Source: Antedon mediterranea
Taxonomy: Eukaryota; Echinodermata; Crinoidea; Comatulida; Antedonidae
Direction of reading: 5' to 3'
Assembly (NCBI RefSeq): GCF_964355755.1
Contig: NC_092676.1
Coordinates: 25,030,288-25,094,287, forward strand
Length of the DNA: 64,000 bases
How positions within the stretch are numbered: the stretch's first letter is position 1; each line of letters begins with the position of its first letter. Of the stretch, positions 25,601 through 35,603 are shown piece by piece. The notes under the pieces were generated by a model, which was not told where the DNA came from, made no database searches, and saw only the letters and a list, made by a program, of their open reading frames with translations. Both the position numbers and the translations under genes were made by a program.

Positions 25601-27245
25601 GTAAAGTGCAAACTTATCTAATTTTTCACTGTTTTGATGGATTTTCATAGAAAATTGACTTTATAAATGGGAAGACCGACTAAAATTACATCAGATAAGT
25701 ATAATTTTACAAAAGTAATTGATATGGTTAATGATAACGAGTCGTCGGAAGATTGACCATTTCACGAATTTCCTATTCTGTAACCACAGTGTGATTTTGC
25801 CGTAGCTGCACGTGTAATCTGGCCTCATTTCACAGCCTTCGTTCTGCTTCACTGGGCGCTTATATAAATTGAAACTTTTACCTTTCAAGAGACAAACAAA
25901 TATATTTTACATTTTTTACTATTCATTTTAAACCCGGAACCCCACTTTAAGCTTGGTTCCCACTAGAACGTAACGCAAGGACGTAAACGCAACGCAAGCG
26001 TTTTAACCAATGACAAGCGAAGTTATAGACAGTTAGCAATCACAAGCATATAAGCCATCGCTTGCGATTGGTCAATTCACTTGCATTGCGTTACGTCCTT
26101 GTGTTGCGTCGCTAGTGGGAACCACGCTTTACCGTTAATGCTCTTCTGTGTAAATTTACCCTTAGCCTAAAATGAGACTTGTATAGTTTATCCTTGCTGT
26201 AATTACAGAGTAAACATACTAATAAAAAAATTAATTTATTAATAAAATTAGGAGATAGTCCTTAAAAATAATTGAAATTTTTACTTTTTTTCTGATGTGA
26301 TATATGCTAAACAAAAAGGTCTGACAAAGCCTCGGGCATAGATGTCATAAAGAGTAAAGTGATGAACCTAAAAAGAAACAAACAGTTTTATTTATTTATT
26401 GTATGCCTTCATAACACAAGAAATAAGATATTATTCAAAATTTTATAAATTCAATATAAAAGCAAAACTATTCACTTACATAAGCATGAGCACCCTCACT
26501 CAGTTCCTCCTGGAGGAGACACGTGTCATCGTAAATGGTGAACACGCCGTTTGCTGCACGAGATGAATTAGTGGCGTTGTAATCAACGGACATGATGTTG
26601 ACAGCAAACTGCTCCTTGTCAAAATCACCCCCACCATCAGATGGAATAGTTATCTACAGTAATATAGAAATAAAGATTAGAATTGTGAACAATTTATTTT
26701 CCCATAAAAAACATGTCACATATCCTGGTCAGTGGTATGACGGCTATGAGCAATCACTAGCTAAACCCTGGGGCCCCAGAGCTTATGGGGGGCCCAGAGC
26801 TTATGGGGGCCCAGAGCTTATGGGGAGGCCCCAGGGTGACCACAGAGCTTATGTGGACCCTTGAGCAGGAGATCATAAGGGATAAAATATGTCAAAAAGG
26901 CTAATAATTTTTAAGGCCCTTTATGCCTCTTTCCATACACTAATGATCCTAGTGTACTGTTCATATACTACTACTACTAACTAGTCATAGAGGGCACATG
27001 TCATGTGTGGGAAATCCTATTAATAATGGCCGTTTATTTATTATACTACCCACCAATGGATTGGGACCTTCAATTTCACAAAATTCAGAAATCATGATGA
27101 AATCATTTTCAAAGTTTGGTGAGGTAGGCCATGGGTTTGGGGGTGTGAAAACCGGTAGAAGGTCCGCAGGTATATGGCTGTTCTCGGTATCATCGACATC
27201 ATTCAGCATCTGGTCATCGCTTACTGAATAACCCGCAGCAAACAT
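7692..27245 (-). CDS. SMCR8: SMCR8-like protein (C9orf72 complex subunit), N-terminal and middle part, 12 exons
   Basis: Coding exons in transcript order: 27245-27054, 26653-26480, 26367-26285, 23946-23816, 22966-22818, 22061-21911, 19053-18890, 17976-17852, 15831-15753, 14707-14586, 12993-12884, 7946-7692. All junctions are GT-AG and reading phase is kept throughout, giving about 578 codons. Recognition rests on remembered vertebrate SMCR8: DFIMISEFCEIEGPNPL then ITIPSDGG, FAVNIMSVDYNAT, VHHFTLYDIYARGFVRPF, and YQPKLIKVDGYRKFD with SLQEL. SMCR8 is a longin/DENN protein that joins C9orf72 and WDR41, acts as a GTPase-activating factor for Rab8/Rab11/Arf-type GTPases and regulates autophagy. 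Arg134 here aligns with the human catalytic arginine finger (Arg147, from memory). After the acidic, Ser-rich exon ending at 7692, the C-terminal DENN region (about 300 residues in vertebrates) was not found. The 3' end is therefore unresolved. N-terminal identity is secure; exon edges are inferred from splice consensus. Confidence 0.88.
8450..8810. repeat. Degenerate tandem repeat of about 30 bp
   Basis: The units are variants of AAGCCAAACTCAAAGAGAAG followed by ATCAACTCAAA. The open frame at 8,450-8,749 (Lys/Gln/Arg-rich) only reflects the repeat. Just to the left (8,140-8,350) are two further short duplications, including GATTTGACTGCGATGAATCG twice. Confidence 0.8.
8820..12480. other. SMCR8 intron 11, no internal gene seen
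   Basis: AT-rich intron. It holds a purine-rich GGGAGTGAATGGGGG-like patch at 10,080-10,150 and a T-rich run at 11,880-11,930. No exon or RNA was recognised. Confidence 0.5.
12485..12860. repeat. Dispersed repeat, also at 59,425-59,770
   Basis: Shared stretches in the same order are TGTATTGTCC..CCTGAAAAA, CACATAATAGTTAT, TTTACCTGAAAAAAAC, AAAGCAAAAA and TACGGAAGTGATTAACTTT. The open frame at 12,636-12,863 lies inside the repeat and is not supported as a gene. Confidence 0.65.
13280..13434. mobile_element. Inverted-terminal element with GAGGCCCAACAAAA ends
   Basis: Left GAGGCCCAACAAAACGTCTC, right GACATTTTGTTGGGCCTC, and inner CTCGTC/GACGAG pairing. The size is 155 bp, in the SMCR8 intron between exons 10 and 11. 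The open frame across it is not a gene. Confidence 0.7.
14226..14343. mobile_element. MITE family A, copy 3
   Basis: Starts GAAGCTCTGTCTACACTATC and ends AGTTTGATAGTGTACTGAG. It is a short variant of about 118 bp. Confidence 0.75.
14796..14976. mobile_element. MITE family A, copy 4
   Basis: Left terminus AAGCTCTAGTTTTACACTGT, right terminus TTTGATAGGGCAGACAGAG. The inner CACTACCATATTTGGGCATAT unit is repeated. Confidence 0.75.
16442..16622. mobile_element. Long-hairpin element (family C), copy 2
   Basis: Same arms as the copy at 1,818 (TACAAATAATGAATGTTTAT and AAAACATTCATTATTTGTTT) and the same loop GCAAAGCCGAGTTG. Left-arm fragments also occur at 17,990-18,030 and 19,090-19,150. Confidence 0.8.
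20385..21870. repeat. CCTCTATTCAGGGGACACC tandem repeat, split by the TTAA element
   Basis: Units of about 19-25 bp run from 20,385 to 20,605 and resume in decayed form at 21,712-21,860 (AACATCCCTATTATTGGGAC and similar). The element at 20,605-21,711 was inserted into this array. Confidence 0.75.
20605..21711. mobile_element. TTAA-flanked element of 1,099 bp (piggyBac-like, nonautonomous)
   Basis: TTAA at 20605-20608 and 21708-21711 flank an element starting AATGGACCTGAAATGGA and ending TCCATTTCAGGTCCATT, with near-perfect inverted termini that extend to CGATTTTC/GAAAATCG. No transposase frame is present. It sits inside a CCTCTATTCAGGGGACAC-type tandem repeat, which resumes after it. It lies in the SMCR8 intron between exons 6 and 7. 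Confidence 0.8.
23008..23185. mobile_element. MITE family A, copy 5 (partly duplicated left end)
   Basis: Two left termini occur: AAGCTCTGTCTACACTATC at 23,011 and a second decayed one near 23,070. The single right end TTGATAGTGTAGCATTGAT is degraded. Confidence 0.65.
23316..23425. repeat. 15-bp tandem repeat, about 7 copies
   Basis: Unit ACTGGCTATTTACCC, with late copies as CTCTGGCTATTTACC. Two overlapping frames with a PLAIY or PTGYL repeat result from it. It lies in the SMCR8 intron between exons 4 and 5. Confidence 0.9.
24353..25950. mobile_element. TTAA-flanked element of 1,590 bp (piggyBac-like, nonautonomous)
   Basis: TTAA at 24353-24356 and 25947-25950. The left terminus is AGGGGGATTCTGGGTTTAAA and the reverse complement of the right terminus is AGTGGGGTTCCGGGTTTAAA. 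The longest internal frames are short and unlike a transposase. It lies in the SMCR8 intron between exons 3 and 4. A family B MITE begins at its right edge and shares the TTAA. Confidence 0.78.
25950..26129. mobile_element. MITE family B (AGCTTGGTTCCCACTAG termini), copy 1
   Basis: About 180-bp palindromic element: AGCTTGGTTCCCACTAGAAC at left, GCTAGTGGGAACCACGCTT at right, with GCAATCACAAGC near the centre. It is flanked by TA on both sides. Confidence 0.85.
26285..26653 (-). CDS. SMCR8: SMCR8-like exons 2 and 3 (longin domain with arginine finger)
   Basis: Two exons, 26653-26480 (58 codons) and 26367-26285 (27 codons plus 2 bases), separated by a 112-bp intron. They encode the strands and helix of the longin domain, including IMSVDY and the signature YDIYARGFVRPF. 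The arginine in YAR is the equivalent of the GAP arginine finger. Donors are GTAAGT at 26479 and GTAAAA at 26284. Confidence 0.88.
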
Positions 27246-27282
27246 GTTGACGCCGTTGCTGCATTAGCTTCCGAGTCGATTG
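27054..27282 (-). CDS. SMCR8: SMCR8-like exon 1 (start codon exon)
   Basis: The ATG is at 27245-27243 and 64 codons follow to a donor GTGGGT at 27053, ending in PNPL just before the ITIP of the next exon, as in vertebrate SMCR8. The 37 bases upstream of the ATG start after a good acceptor (TTTTATAG, at 27284-27283), so at least one noncoding 5' exon should lie further right, between about 27.3 and 28 kb. The residues up to about 42 are acidic and Pro-rich; the longin fold begins at DFIMISEF. Confidence 0.85.
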
Positions 27283-29349
27283 CTATAAAAGCAAAAAGAA
27301 CACACAGGTCAATTGACAATTAGGAATTGATCCTTTTCTATTTACTATACTGTATATGTTAAGGTCAAGGCCCTAGTAGGCCAAGCTAATAGTAGTAATA
27401 TAATATTTATTTTTTTTTTTAAATGGTTAGGCCGGCCAACTCCAACTTAATAATATAGACCTAACCTTGCACTGCTATCTCTGAGCCTGGGGAATACCCT
27501 GTCTAGCTAGGCCTAAACCTATCCTACATTTCTCTAGAGAGAGGACGTGTCTCCTGGACCTGGCTGGGCTGCTGGGAAGAAGGCTCTGCATGCTACACTT
27601 GTTGTTGGGGTCTATAGGGCCTAGTTAGGCCTAGCTAGTAGAGTAGACCTAGGCCTAGGCCTGGCCTGGCCTAGCCTAGCCTAGCACTGGTTTTCAGTAT
27701 TATAATTACATCATAATGTCTACTGTTTAATAAACGGTAACTTTTTTTAACAATTTTCATGAAAATATGTAAACGAGAACCTTTAAGAAGACGAAGCACA
27801 TACACAGAATGAGAGTCAAAATTTTGTGAAAAACTCCCCGTTTCACAAGTCACCTGATGATTTTGTTACGCATGAGTGATTAGTATACAAACATATTATT
27901 CATGAGAAACTTGTCGATAGATATTATATATTCGCCGTTATTAATTAATTGTTCCGGCAGAATGAACGCATGATGGTCAATATTTCGTTTGATTATTTAT
28001 TTTCTTTAATTTGAAAATGCCTTGATACGAAAGCAGTTAGCAGTTATGTCCGTAAATTGTTGTTTAAATTTTAGTATATTGACGACAAGTCTCTCTGATG
28101 TAAGGCCTCCTACATAGGCTAAAGATTCTTTTAAAAAAAAGGTGGTTTCTAGGACGTCTTATCGTGCTAATGTTATCCAATCACTTTTTAAAAGTTGGTG
28201 CCCTGACCATTGTCGTTGGAAGTGCATTCTAAAAATTGATTATTCTTATAATCTTATAATATAGCAAACTTAGAAAATGTGTATTCTGGAATCTGGACAC
28301 CATATTGATTGTTCATTTACGTAATGTGCATAGTTCCCTTGAAGGGCCTAAACGTCCTTCTAAATTGTAGTCATATCACGGTTATAAATACTGGATTTCA
28401 ATTGATTCTACATCTGCAAATTGTATAATTCAGACAATTAATTCTATAATTGTTACTATAGATAGAAAATTCCGAAATATTTTATTATAATGATTTTCAC
28501 TCTTTCCTGATAAAACTAATTCATCCGTTAATAGATCTTACAAACCTGACGTAATCATCACTTATTGAGGTAATTCTGACAACCATTGCTACAGTACTTT
28601 CCTTCCTGGATAAATCTTTTCTATTTATTTTTAAATTGCAAAGAAAATGCAATAAAGTAGGCCTACAGTGTATAATATATATAATTTATTTGGAAGCTAC
28701 ACTTTTGAAACAGTAGCACGTCCAGAGTAAGTAAAATAAAAGTTAAAGAATGATTTAACAATAGGCCTATTTACATACAACTAAATTATGTACAAAATAT
28801 TGAAAAAATAACATTAAAAATAGTAATACAGGATTTAAACAACTAAGAATATAATAAAAGTTGGTAGGCATGTGTAGGCCTATAGAGTAATACAGTGTGT
28901 GTCGGTATATACTACTAAAAATAAGGCCATACATGGCTGCAGTCGCGTGCTCAAATTTGAATTAGTTTTTACCGACCGACCGACCAAAATAGTGAGCTGT
29001 AGAGTTTGTTTTGTTACTTTATATCATTTTATTTTATCAATTTTTATACGCGCGTGTTCAGATATAATTGCCTTTGTTATAAATTGTTTACATTTCATCA
29101 AACATAACACGCAGCTTCCGTACTTTTTTTAAAAGATGAACAATTTTACGATTGACTTGATATTATGTGGGTTTATCCTTTGATCTTTCTTATAAACACC
29201 AATAATACATCCGCCAAGCTATTACATAAGAGACAACATGTCTTTGAATTTTACAACCCATGGTCAAGAACTATTTGCAGAGAATTATAATGGAAATTAA
29301 CAGGAGAAGAAGTGCATTTTAAATCCAGTGGTTAAACAGTACTCTTCCC

Positions 29350-29517
29350 AAAGCTCTATCTACACTATCAAACTATAGTTTGAGAAAAAAAAGTGTGATG
29401 TGCTCAAAAATGTTAGTGATATGCCCAAATATGGTAGTGATATGACATCACCATGACCATATATGGGCACATCACATGTTGTTGTCACAGAAAGTTTGAT
29501 AGTGTAGACAGAGCTTA
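29350..29517. mobile_element. MITE family A, copy 6
   Basis: Nearly complete: AAGCTCTATCTACACTATC at the left and TTTGATAGTGTAGACAGAGC at the right, with CCCAAATATGGTAGTGATA inside. Confidence 0.8.
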
Positions 29518-30689
29518 ATCATTCATCGTGTAGGCTACAGATTGACGATCGAGCGCATCAAGTAACGATTCTGACCCAAGGTATACCCACTACAGGATAT
29601 ACAACCCCATATCAGCAACCCCACTCCCTCGCCTCCTCCTGTGACCATGGTCTCTAGTAGGCTATGCTGACCTACCGAAAATAGGCTTCCTGAAGAACCA
29701 GTCAATTCTTATTTGTTACAACGAAATAATTCGTATTTTTATCGATAAGGACGTTGCTTATGGGATAAGAATACTATTCAATCAGTTAAATTACATTCTA
29801 ACATTCTAACTGAATCAGAGCATGGGTGGTCAACTGGTCAGTTGTCAAGTGTGATCAAACAGATTACACTTATAATTAATTTTTTTTTAATGTTGTCATA
29901 AAAACCTTAAGGCCTACAGAACTTTTTTTTATATTGTCTGTTTTTCTGTAGACTCAGTTTATTTGATTGTCTCTCTATCAACATAAAATGGGAGTTATTA
30001 TTTAAATATTTAAATAATTACACCAATTATATTTGCACTTTTCAGTCACAAGAGTTCTTATAATACAGTACAATATTTAAACCGCAACAATAGATGCGCA
30101 CGTGTTAAAGCTATTACCTCTAAAACCAATAAACATTTTTACAGATATAATAAACATCGCAAAACATTAATCATAGAAAATTATAATATAATTACCGATA
30201 CCTTTGTTTGAAAACAATCAGACAATAGAAACCAATTGATTTTTAAATAAACACACTTAGATTTTTATCAAAGATCATTGTTCAAAGGCAAAAGAATGAA
30301 ACCGCATTTGATGTTCTTGTTTTGGCCATGGTTTACTTTCATTTTGTTAGGTGTATTAATTGTGTTATCAAAATATAGTGTAGACCATAACAAAAAACAC
30401 CCTCGATGATTTTCACAAAAGTTTACAATCTGGCAAATGTACTTACTTCGCTTAGGCATACTGGTTTATGAAACGAAATAAATAAATAAAACTAAACGAA
30501 ACGGCATTGGTATACCAATGAAATTTCCGCTTTAAACCGACGGGAAAAAATTGTTCCCTAATAGGCCTAATAATTTTTAACTGTAATTTTTTTTTATAAA
30601 ATCTCAATTTTATGCATTTTGGATGCGTTTTCTACTATTTTTACCTTCTTCTCTTTAAGTGTTTTGTATTTGTTGTTGTGTTTTTCCCT

Positions 30690-30790
30690 GCATTATTATG
30701 CTTAGTCCTCCAAGCTGTGACCTGGGATGTTTGTAACATTATGTTTTTTAATTTGAAATAAAGGATGATTTTACATACCAAAAAAAAAAC
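30690..30790 (+). other. Polyadenylated tail-like sequence
   Basis: AAATAAAGGATGATTTTACA is followed within about 20 bases by a run of A. This could be the 3' end of a retrocopy or retroelement. No coding sequence was recognised upstream. Confidence 0.3.
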
Positions 30791-32814
30791 ACGATTTCAC
30801 AGTCCTTTTTCATCAGTAGGTTTTCGTCTGAACTCGTCGTCAACGCCTTACGCCAGTCTTTATATAAATTTGGTTTCATAACTATTTTGCGTAAAATTGA
30901 AACAAAAAATTAGTAGAAACAGAAACAAAAAGATTCCAATTTAGGTCTAATTTAATCGAAAGAATATCAACCTTTTTCATAGGTTTCGTTTGCGCTCATC
31001 GGCGGCGGAAGTTCGCCATCATTTGGTTTCATACCAAACAAGAAAGCCACTGCGAGAGTACATATCTCCGCCTACTGTAAAATTCTCCTACATAAGATTT
31101 CTCCGGGAAAAAATATATATTTGTGTGTGTCTTAATGCTGTGGTGTAGGCTAATTTCACTACAAGCATGTGTATGCGAATTTGGAGGTATATATTTTCAG
31201 AGCATGCCTATTACAAAAAAAATGGTTTATTAATAACATTACAAATAACAAACATGATGTTATTGTCAGACTAGTCAGGCTAGTATTAAAAGATAGGAGA
31301 CAATTTTCAAAAGCCGAGCAGTCTTAAAAAAAAAAGTGTACTGAAATTGCATTTTCTCGAGAACTACTTGTCCAAAAACCTTCATTTTTATACAAGAGCC
31401 AAGAGTTATAGTTTGTGATTTGTAATTTCAAGCTAGTTTGATTTCATTTAGGCCTACAGGTTTTTTTATACGAGTAGTTTTAAAAAACCTATTTCCGTTT
31501 GTTTTTGGTTATTGCTGTTATTAATAGTCAGCTGATACATAGTTAGTTAAAAAATGGTAACATAATCATACACCAAACAATTCAGAATGATAACTTGAAA
31601 ACTGCGCTATCGTGCTAACAAACAAACAAACATACATACATACAAACATACAAACAAAATAAATACTATAGGCCTATTTGGCAAAATTTTGCCAAGTACA
31701 AACATACAGATAAACACACGCGATCGACTCCTTGGGCGAAGGTAAACAAACACACGCGATCGACTACATATCCCTCCTTGGCGGAGGTAAAATGTAAATA
31801 GAACTCATTAAGGATTTTTTTAAATTATGTGCAATTCAGTCGCACGACACAACGGTTATTCCCCACAGTTTTCAACATAAAAACCAAAATTAAGTTTACA
31901 CATTAATTGCATCTAGTATTAACTTTGAAAACTAACATTAATGTTGTGAACAATAACGTAGGCTAATATTAGTAATAGGTCATAATAATACATTCATTTT
32001 TTTTTTAATTGGTCTAAAATATTCTACATAGTCAGTTTGTGTCAATCAAAATATTAATGGCAGTTTTGTTTATAATTTTACATCCGAGAGTTAAACACCA
32101 GTTTCCAAACACTTTATTTTTGTTCTACACTGTTTGATATTGTTTATCATTGTGATTGTATTAAGTAGACTCATCTAAACCAATGGAGTTATTATGGCTC
32201 CTTTGCTTTAGTAAAACAAAACAAAAATAAAACTATCAATAAAAATTTGATCAATTACAAGCGACAGTTCGATATTGTGATTGGAAAAATAATTAGACGT
32301 AATTTCCTGTATTTGGAACCAACGTATCATCATCAAACTTCTTCTTACCATGGAAAAATAACTTATTTCTCCACGTTCTTGCCAAGCCTAACCTAATCCT
32401 TCTTCAGATATTCAGACAGGCGTATACGCTGTTAACCAACGTAATGAGTCTACACCTTCAACCCTACCCTTTTTCTATTTTTATCTTTCGCTTTATTTTC
32501 TACGAACCAATCTTCTCTGAAACAGAGTTTCGATTTTTAGATTGGCAATAAAATTTGACTTGAGAATTCATACGTCACAAATCCGTTTCCAACAACACAC
32601 CCTGTACTTTTCCGAATTCTTCAAATTAGGTTGAAGCTATAGTTACGTCACCTAATTAACACTTATTACTGCAATAATATCCGTTACCACTCCTCTATTA
32701 TTCCGCCCACGTGACCCATACGCCACGTGACCCATGGCACGCGGTCTTAAACACATTTACTTTTGTTTTTTATCGTCGATGAAAGTAGGCAATCCAACGA
32801 ATAAACAAAAGGCT

Positions 32815-32925
32815 AGTCTGGGTTCCAGACGGAGTTTTGTCTTAATATTAGTAAAAAGATAAATATTTTGGCACATATGGCGTTTCATACGTATACTACT
32901 TGATTCTGGATACTCAGACAAAAAT
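32815..32925. repeat. Dispersed ~100-bp repeat, also at 37,695-37,800
   Basis: Both copies contain AATATTAGTAAAAAGATAAA and GGCACATATGGCGTTTCATA after a TCTGGGT(T/C)CCAGAC palindrome. The small minus-strand frames there share the peptide RMKRHMCQ only because of this repeat. Confidence 0.7.
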
Positions 32926-33756
32926 CGCGGTCGAAATAAAAACAAATAAATATAAAAAAAGATAATACAGACTTGGGGCAAGCCTAACAAAAGGCATGCC
33001 AGGAGACAAAAGACAATAAGTTCATTAGGACTTCATCAAATGTGGTTTTTTTTCCTGATCGCCGTTACTATCAATTTTTTTTTTTAAGCAAGTTTGTGTG
33101 ATATGATTGATTGAATTAATTTACTAATCCTATAAGATTGTACTTTCAATAATTGATTGATAATCTGAACTATCCGGTAATTTCAGTCCGGAGGTTATTG
33201 ACGCCTACTATCAATAACAACACGGTAATAATGCATGAAGGTAGAAGTCATAATATTGGTATGAAACAATTCGGCCTAAATGCTGTAGTGGTATGAAATC
33301 CGTACAGTCTTGATGATGGTGGGTGGGAGAGGGAGGAGAAACTAGGTCGTAGGCCTAAAGCTAACTACTGAAGGCAAATAAGGTCCTAAATCAGACCGTC
33401 GCATGCATAATTCGTGAAAAATATTGAAAAGTTTAATTTTAAAAATGGAAAACAACGGGGAGACGTGTTTGGCAAAAGCAGTTCGGGTAACACAATACCA
33501 CTTCAACATTTTTCTTCATATTTTTTATTTATTTTTATTCACAGCAATATGTACACGTTTTATTAGGGCTGTACAATAAAGAATCTAGGCCTGTATGCTG
33601 AAAATAATTGTAATATCAACAAGTGTAACTGTACCGGAACCCAACTCCTAAATGATGTCCGGATTTCGAACCATTATACAATTGCATTATTTATTCAACC
33701 GCATGATCGTACATTATTTAGATATTTAAGATTTTACAGATACATTTTTTTTTAAA

Positions 33757-34165
33757 TTTCAGATAATTGTTTTTATATAATTTAAATATTAAACTGTACA
33801 TAAACGTAAGGTACTAGTTGAAAAAATATTTAGCAAAGGTAACTTTACCATTTGTTTTAGGTAAGATTAGATAAATTAAGAAATTTCGAAAACACAACAG
33901 GCCTACTTAGTTATCCTAGATGTCATTTAAAGCAGCCTTTTACTACCTACAGCATATTTCAGATAATTATTTGTACAGTATATAATTTAATACTTTACTA
34001 TACATAAACATAAGTTACTACTAAATAAAATATTTTGGTACGGTAACTTAAAAATGAAATGTTATTATTTTATGTAAGATTAAATTAATTGAGAAATTTC
34101 GAAAACTTTCACGCAAATATACAGTAGTTAGATGATTTAAAGCAGCTTTTACTACCTGTAGCAAA
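33757..34165. repeat. Two-copy ~205-bp tandem repeat 3' of the first Ig gene
   Basis: TCAGATAATTGTTTTTATAT at 33,760 recurs as TCAGATAATTATTTGTACAG near 33,960. The copies share GTAAGATTA..TAATTRAGAAATTTCGAAAAC and TTTAAAGCAGC..TTTTACTACCT. Confidence 0.75.
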
Positions 34166-34448
34166 CTAATGTAAACATAGACAAAACGCATTGAGTCTTT
34201 ATTATATTTAGGTTACAGTAAAACATTCTGATTTTTTAAACACTGATTAATTTGAAATGTTCAACTGATGCCTGACTACTTTTCCACTATTAAACCAGTA
34301 GAAAAACAATAGTACGCTGTACGCATGCGCAACAAATATGTATTCGTTGATGTTATCAGAAGATTGAAATTTATAATTACCTAATTACTTTCACGCTTCC
34401 CTGTTGTAATAAAGTGTTTTTTTTTATATTATAGTTATTCTAAAATAT

Positions 34449-35603
34449 TTATAATGGCTGCACTGATGCCATGGTTGCATATCCACTGTATCTGGCTCCT
34501 TTGGCATTCCCAAGCGAGTCCATGTTTTCGTAAATGTTTGTATCGTCCTGCTCCTCCTCGTCGAGATCTGGATACAGTCTGGGTCCGAAATCCGGTTCTT
34601 CTTCGCGGAATGTGTCCATTGTAACGACTTTCCATTGAGTAACTGGTTCGATCGTCTTACCAGTGTTGTTGGGAAGTTCTGAGTACGAGTTTGGACGCGC
34701 GCGTTCAACATCGTCAAATTTGGTAGTGGCTACTGGGTCTTTACTGATTGATTGTTTCCTTTGTTGCCGATTGTCTTTTTTCATTTTACAAACACACAGC
34801 AAACAGACAAAAATGATGGAAAATATCAGAGTACCAGCTGCGCCAATAATAAAATATAACTTAATATCTAATAGATTGTTTTCAGTTGCAGTGGGTGCAG
34901 CATTAGTTGTGGTGGTGGTACGTCCATGATGCATAGTGAAATTTGTTGGCATGGCCATACCTTCTATAAATAAAAATGATTTGGCATTGGCTCTACTCCT
35001 CTGATCCTCAACACCGTTTCCAACTCGACATTTAATCTCGGATTGATGCAATTCTTCAGTAACATTACGTATACGAAGCGTACGGCCGCCGTCTTCTTTA
35101 ATAAACTGTCCCTTCGGCAACAACAAATCAACTTTCACTTTTTCTACCCACCAGTTGTAGTATGTAACCTGGGGAACAGTTTCTCCAAGACAGACAAACA
35201 CAGCATCTTCCCCGCGGGATAGAATGCGGTACGGCGGATCAATCTCAGCTTTTGCTTGTATCTCCAGCGGACTTTTCAATTCACATTCTAGTTTTTCTTG
35301 ATTGTCAAAACGCTCTGAACATTTAAAAATGGCAAAATTATCGGTTTCTGTAACCTCTTGTCTCACCTCGAAAATCCGACGGTTGCCATCTTGCCTTTCT
35401 GATGTACCGGTCATTCTCTTTCCATATTTACGAAACACAATTGAGCTACTGTTGTTTTCGGTAGAACATAAGAACGTTGCCATTTCTCCGGGACGGATTA
35501 CATTTACAGGGCTCACATCACATTGTAGCATAGATATTGGATTTATCATCATGCATATCCACAATAGAATGAAACTTATGTTTGAATTTTTCATGTTGGC
35601 CAA
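34449..35603 (-). CDS. Intronless two-Ig-domain transmembrane receptor with YxxL/YxxM tail
   Basis: 384 residues in one uninterrupted frame. Residues 1-27 are a hydrophobic signal peptide. Ig domain 1 spans about 28-118 (Cys46-Cys95) and Ig domain 2 about 120-213 (Cys138-Cys192, Trp151/Trp152). N-glycosylation sites include NNSS, NVT and NFT, and a Thr-rich stalk (229-240) follows. One membrane segment lies at 249-272, followed by basic KMKK. The 110-residue cytoplasmic tail carries four tyrosine motifs: YSEL (Y307), YPDL (Y344), YENM (Y358) and YATM (Y375). YxxM is a PI3-kinase p85 docking motif and YEN also fits Grb2. YPDL-x10-YENM is spaced like an ITAM but has Met in place of the last Leu/Ile. 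The tail suggests activating or adaptor signalling; that is inference. The gene faces away from the two other Ig genes. The second ATG (codon 4) is an alternative start. Confidence 0.82.
   Translation of the reverse strand: MANMKNSNISFILLWICMMINPISMLQCDVSPVNVIRPGEMATFLCSTENNSSSIVFRKYGKRMTGTSERQDGNRRIFEVRQEVTETDNFAIFKCSERFDNQEKLECELKSPLEIQAKAEIDPPYRILSRGEDAVFVCLGETVPQVTYYNWWVEKVKVDLLLPKGQFIKEDGGRTLRIRNVTEELHQSEIKCRVGNGVEDQRSRANAKSFLFIEGMAMPTNFTMHHGRTTTTTNAAPTATENNLLDIKLYFIIGAAGTLIFSIIFVCLLCVCKMKKDNRQQRKQSISKDPVATTKFDDVERARPNSYSELPNNTGKTIEPVTQWKVVTMDTFREEEPDFGPRLYPDLDEEEQDDTNIYENMDSLGNAKGARYSGYATMASVQPL

Larger units (their letters stand above)
27283..34448. other. Intergenic region, mostly featureless
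   Basis: It contains GGCCTAGCCTAG simple sequence at 27,640-27,690, one family A MITE (29,350), an (AAAC/ATAC)n patch at 31,615-31,660 and a 40-bp duplication with ACACGCGATCGACTAC near 31,715-31,790. The small open frames here lack any recognisable domain. SMCR8 promoter and noncoding exon 1 probably lie in 27.3-28 kb. Confidence 0.5.

Noticed and set aside
26592-27231. Plus-strand frames opposite SMCR8 exons 1 and 2
   Set aside because: Antisense of well-supported coding exons.
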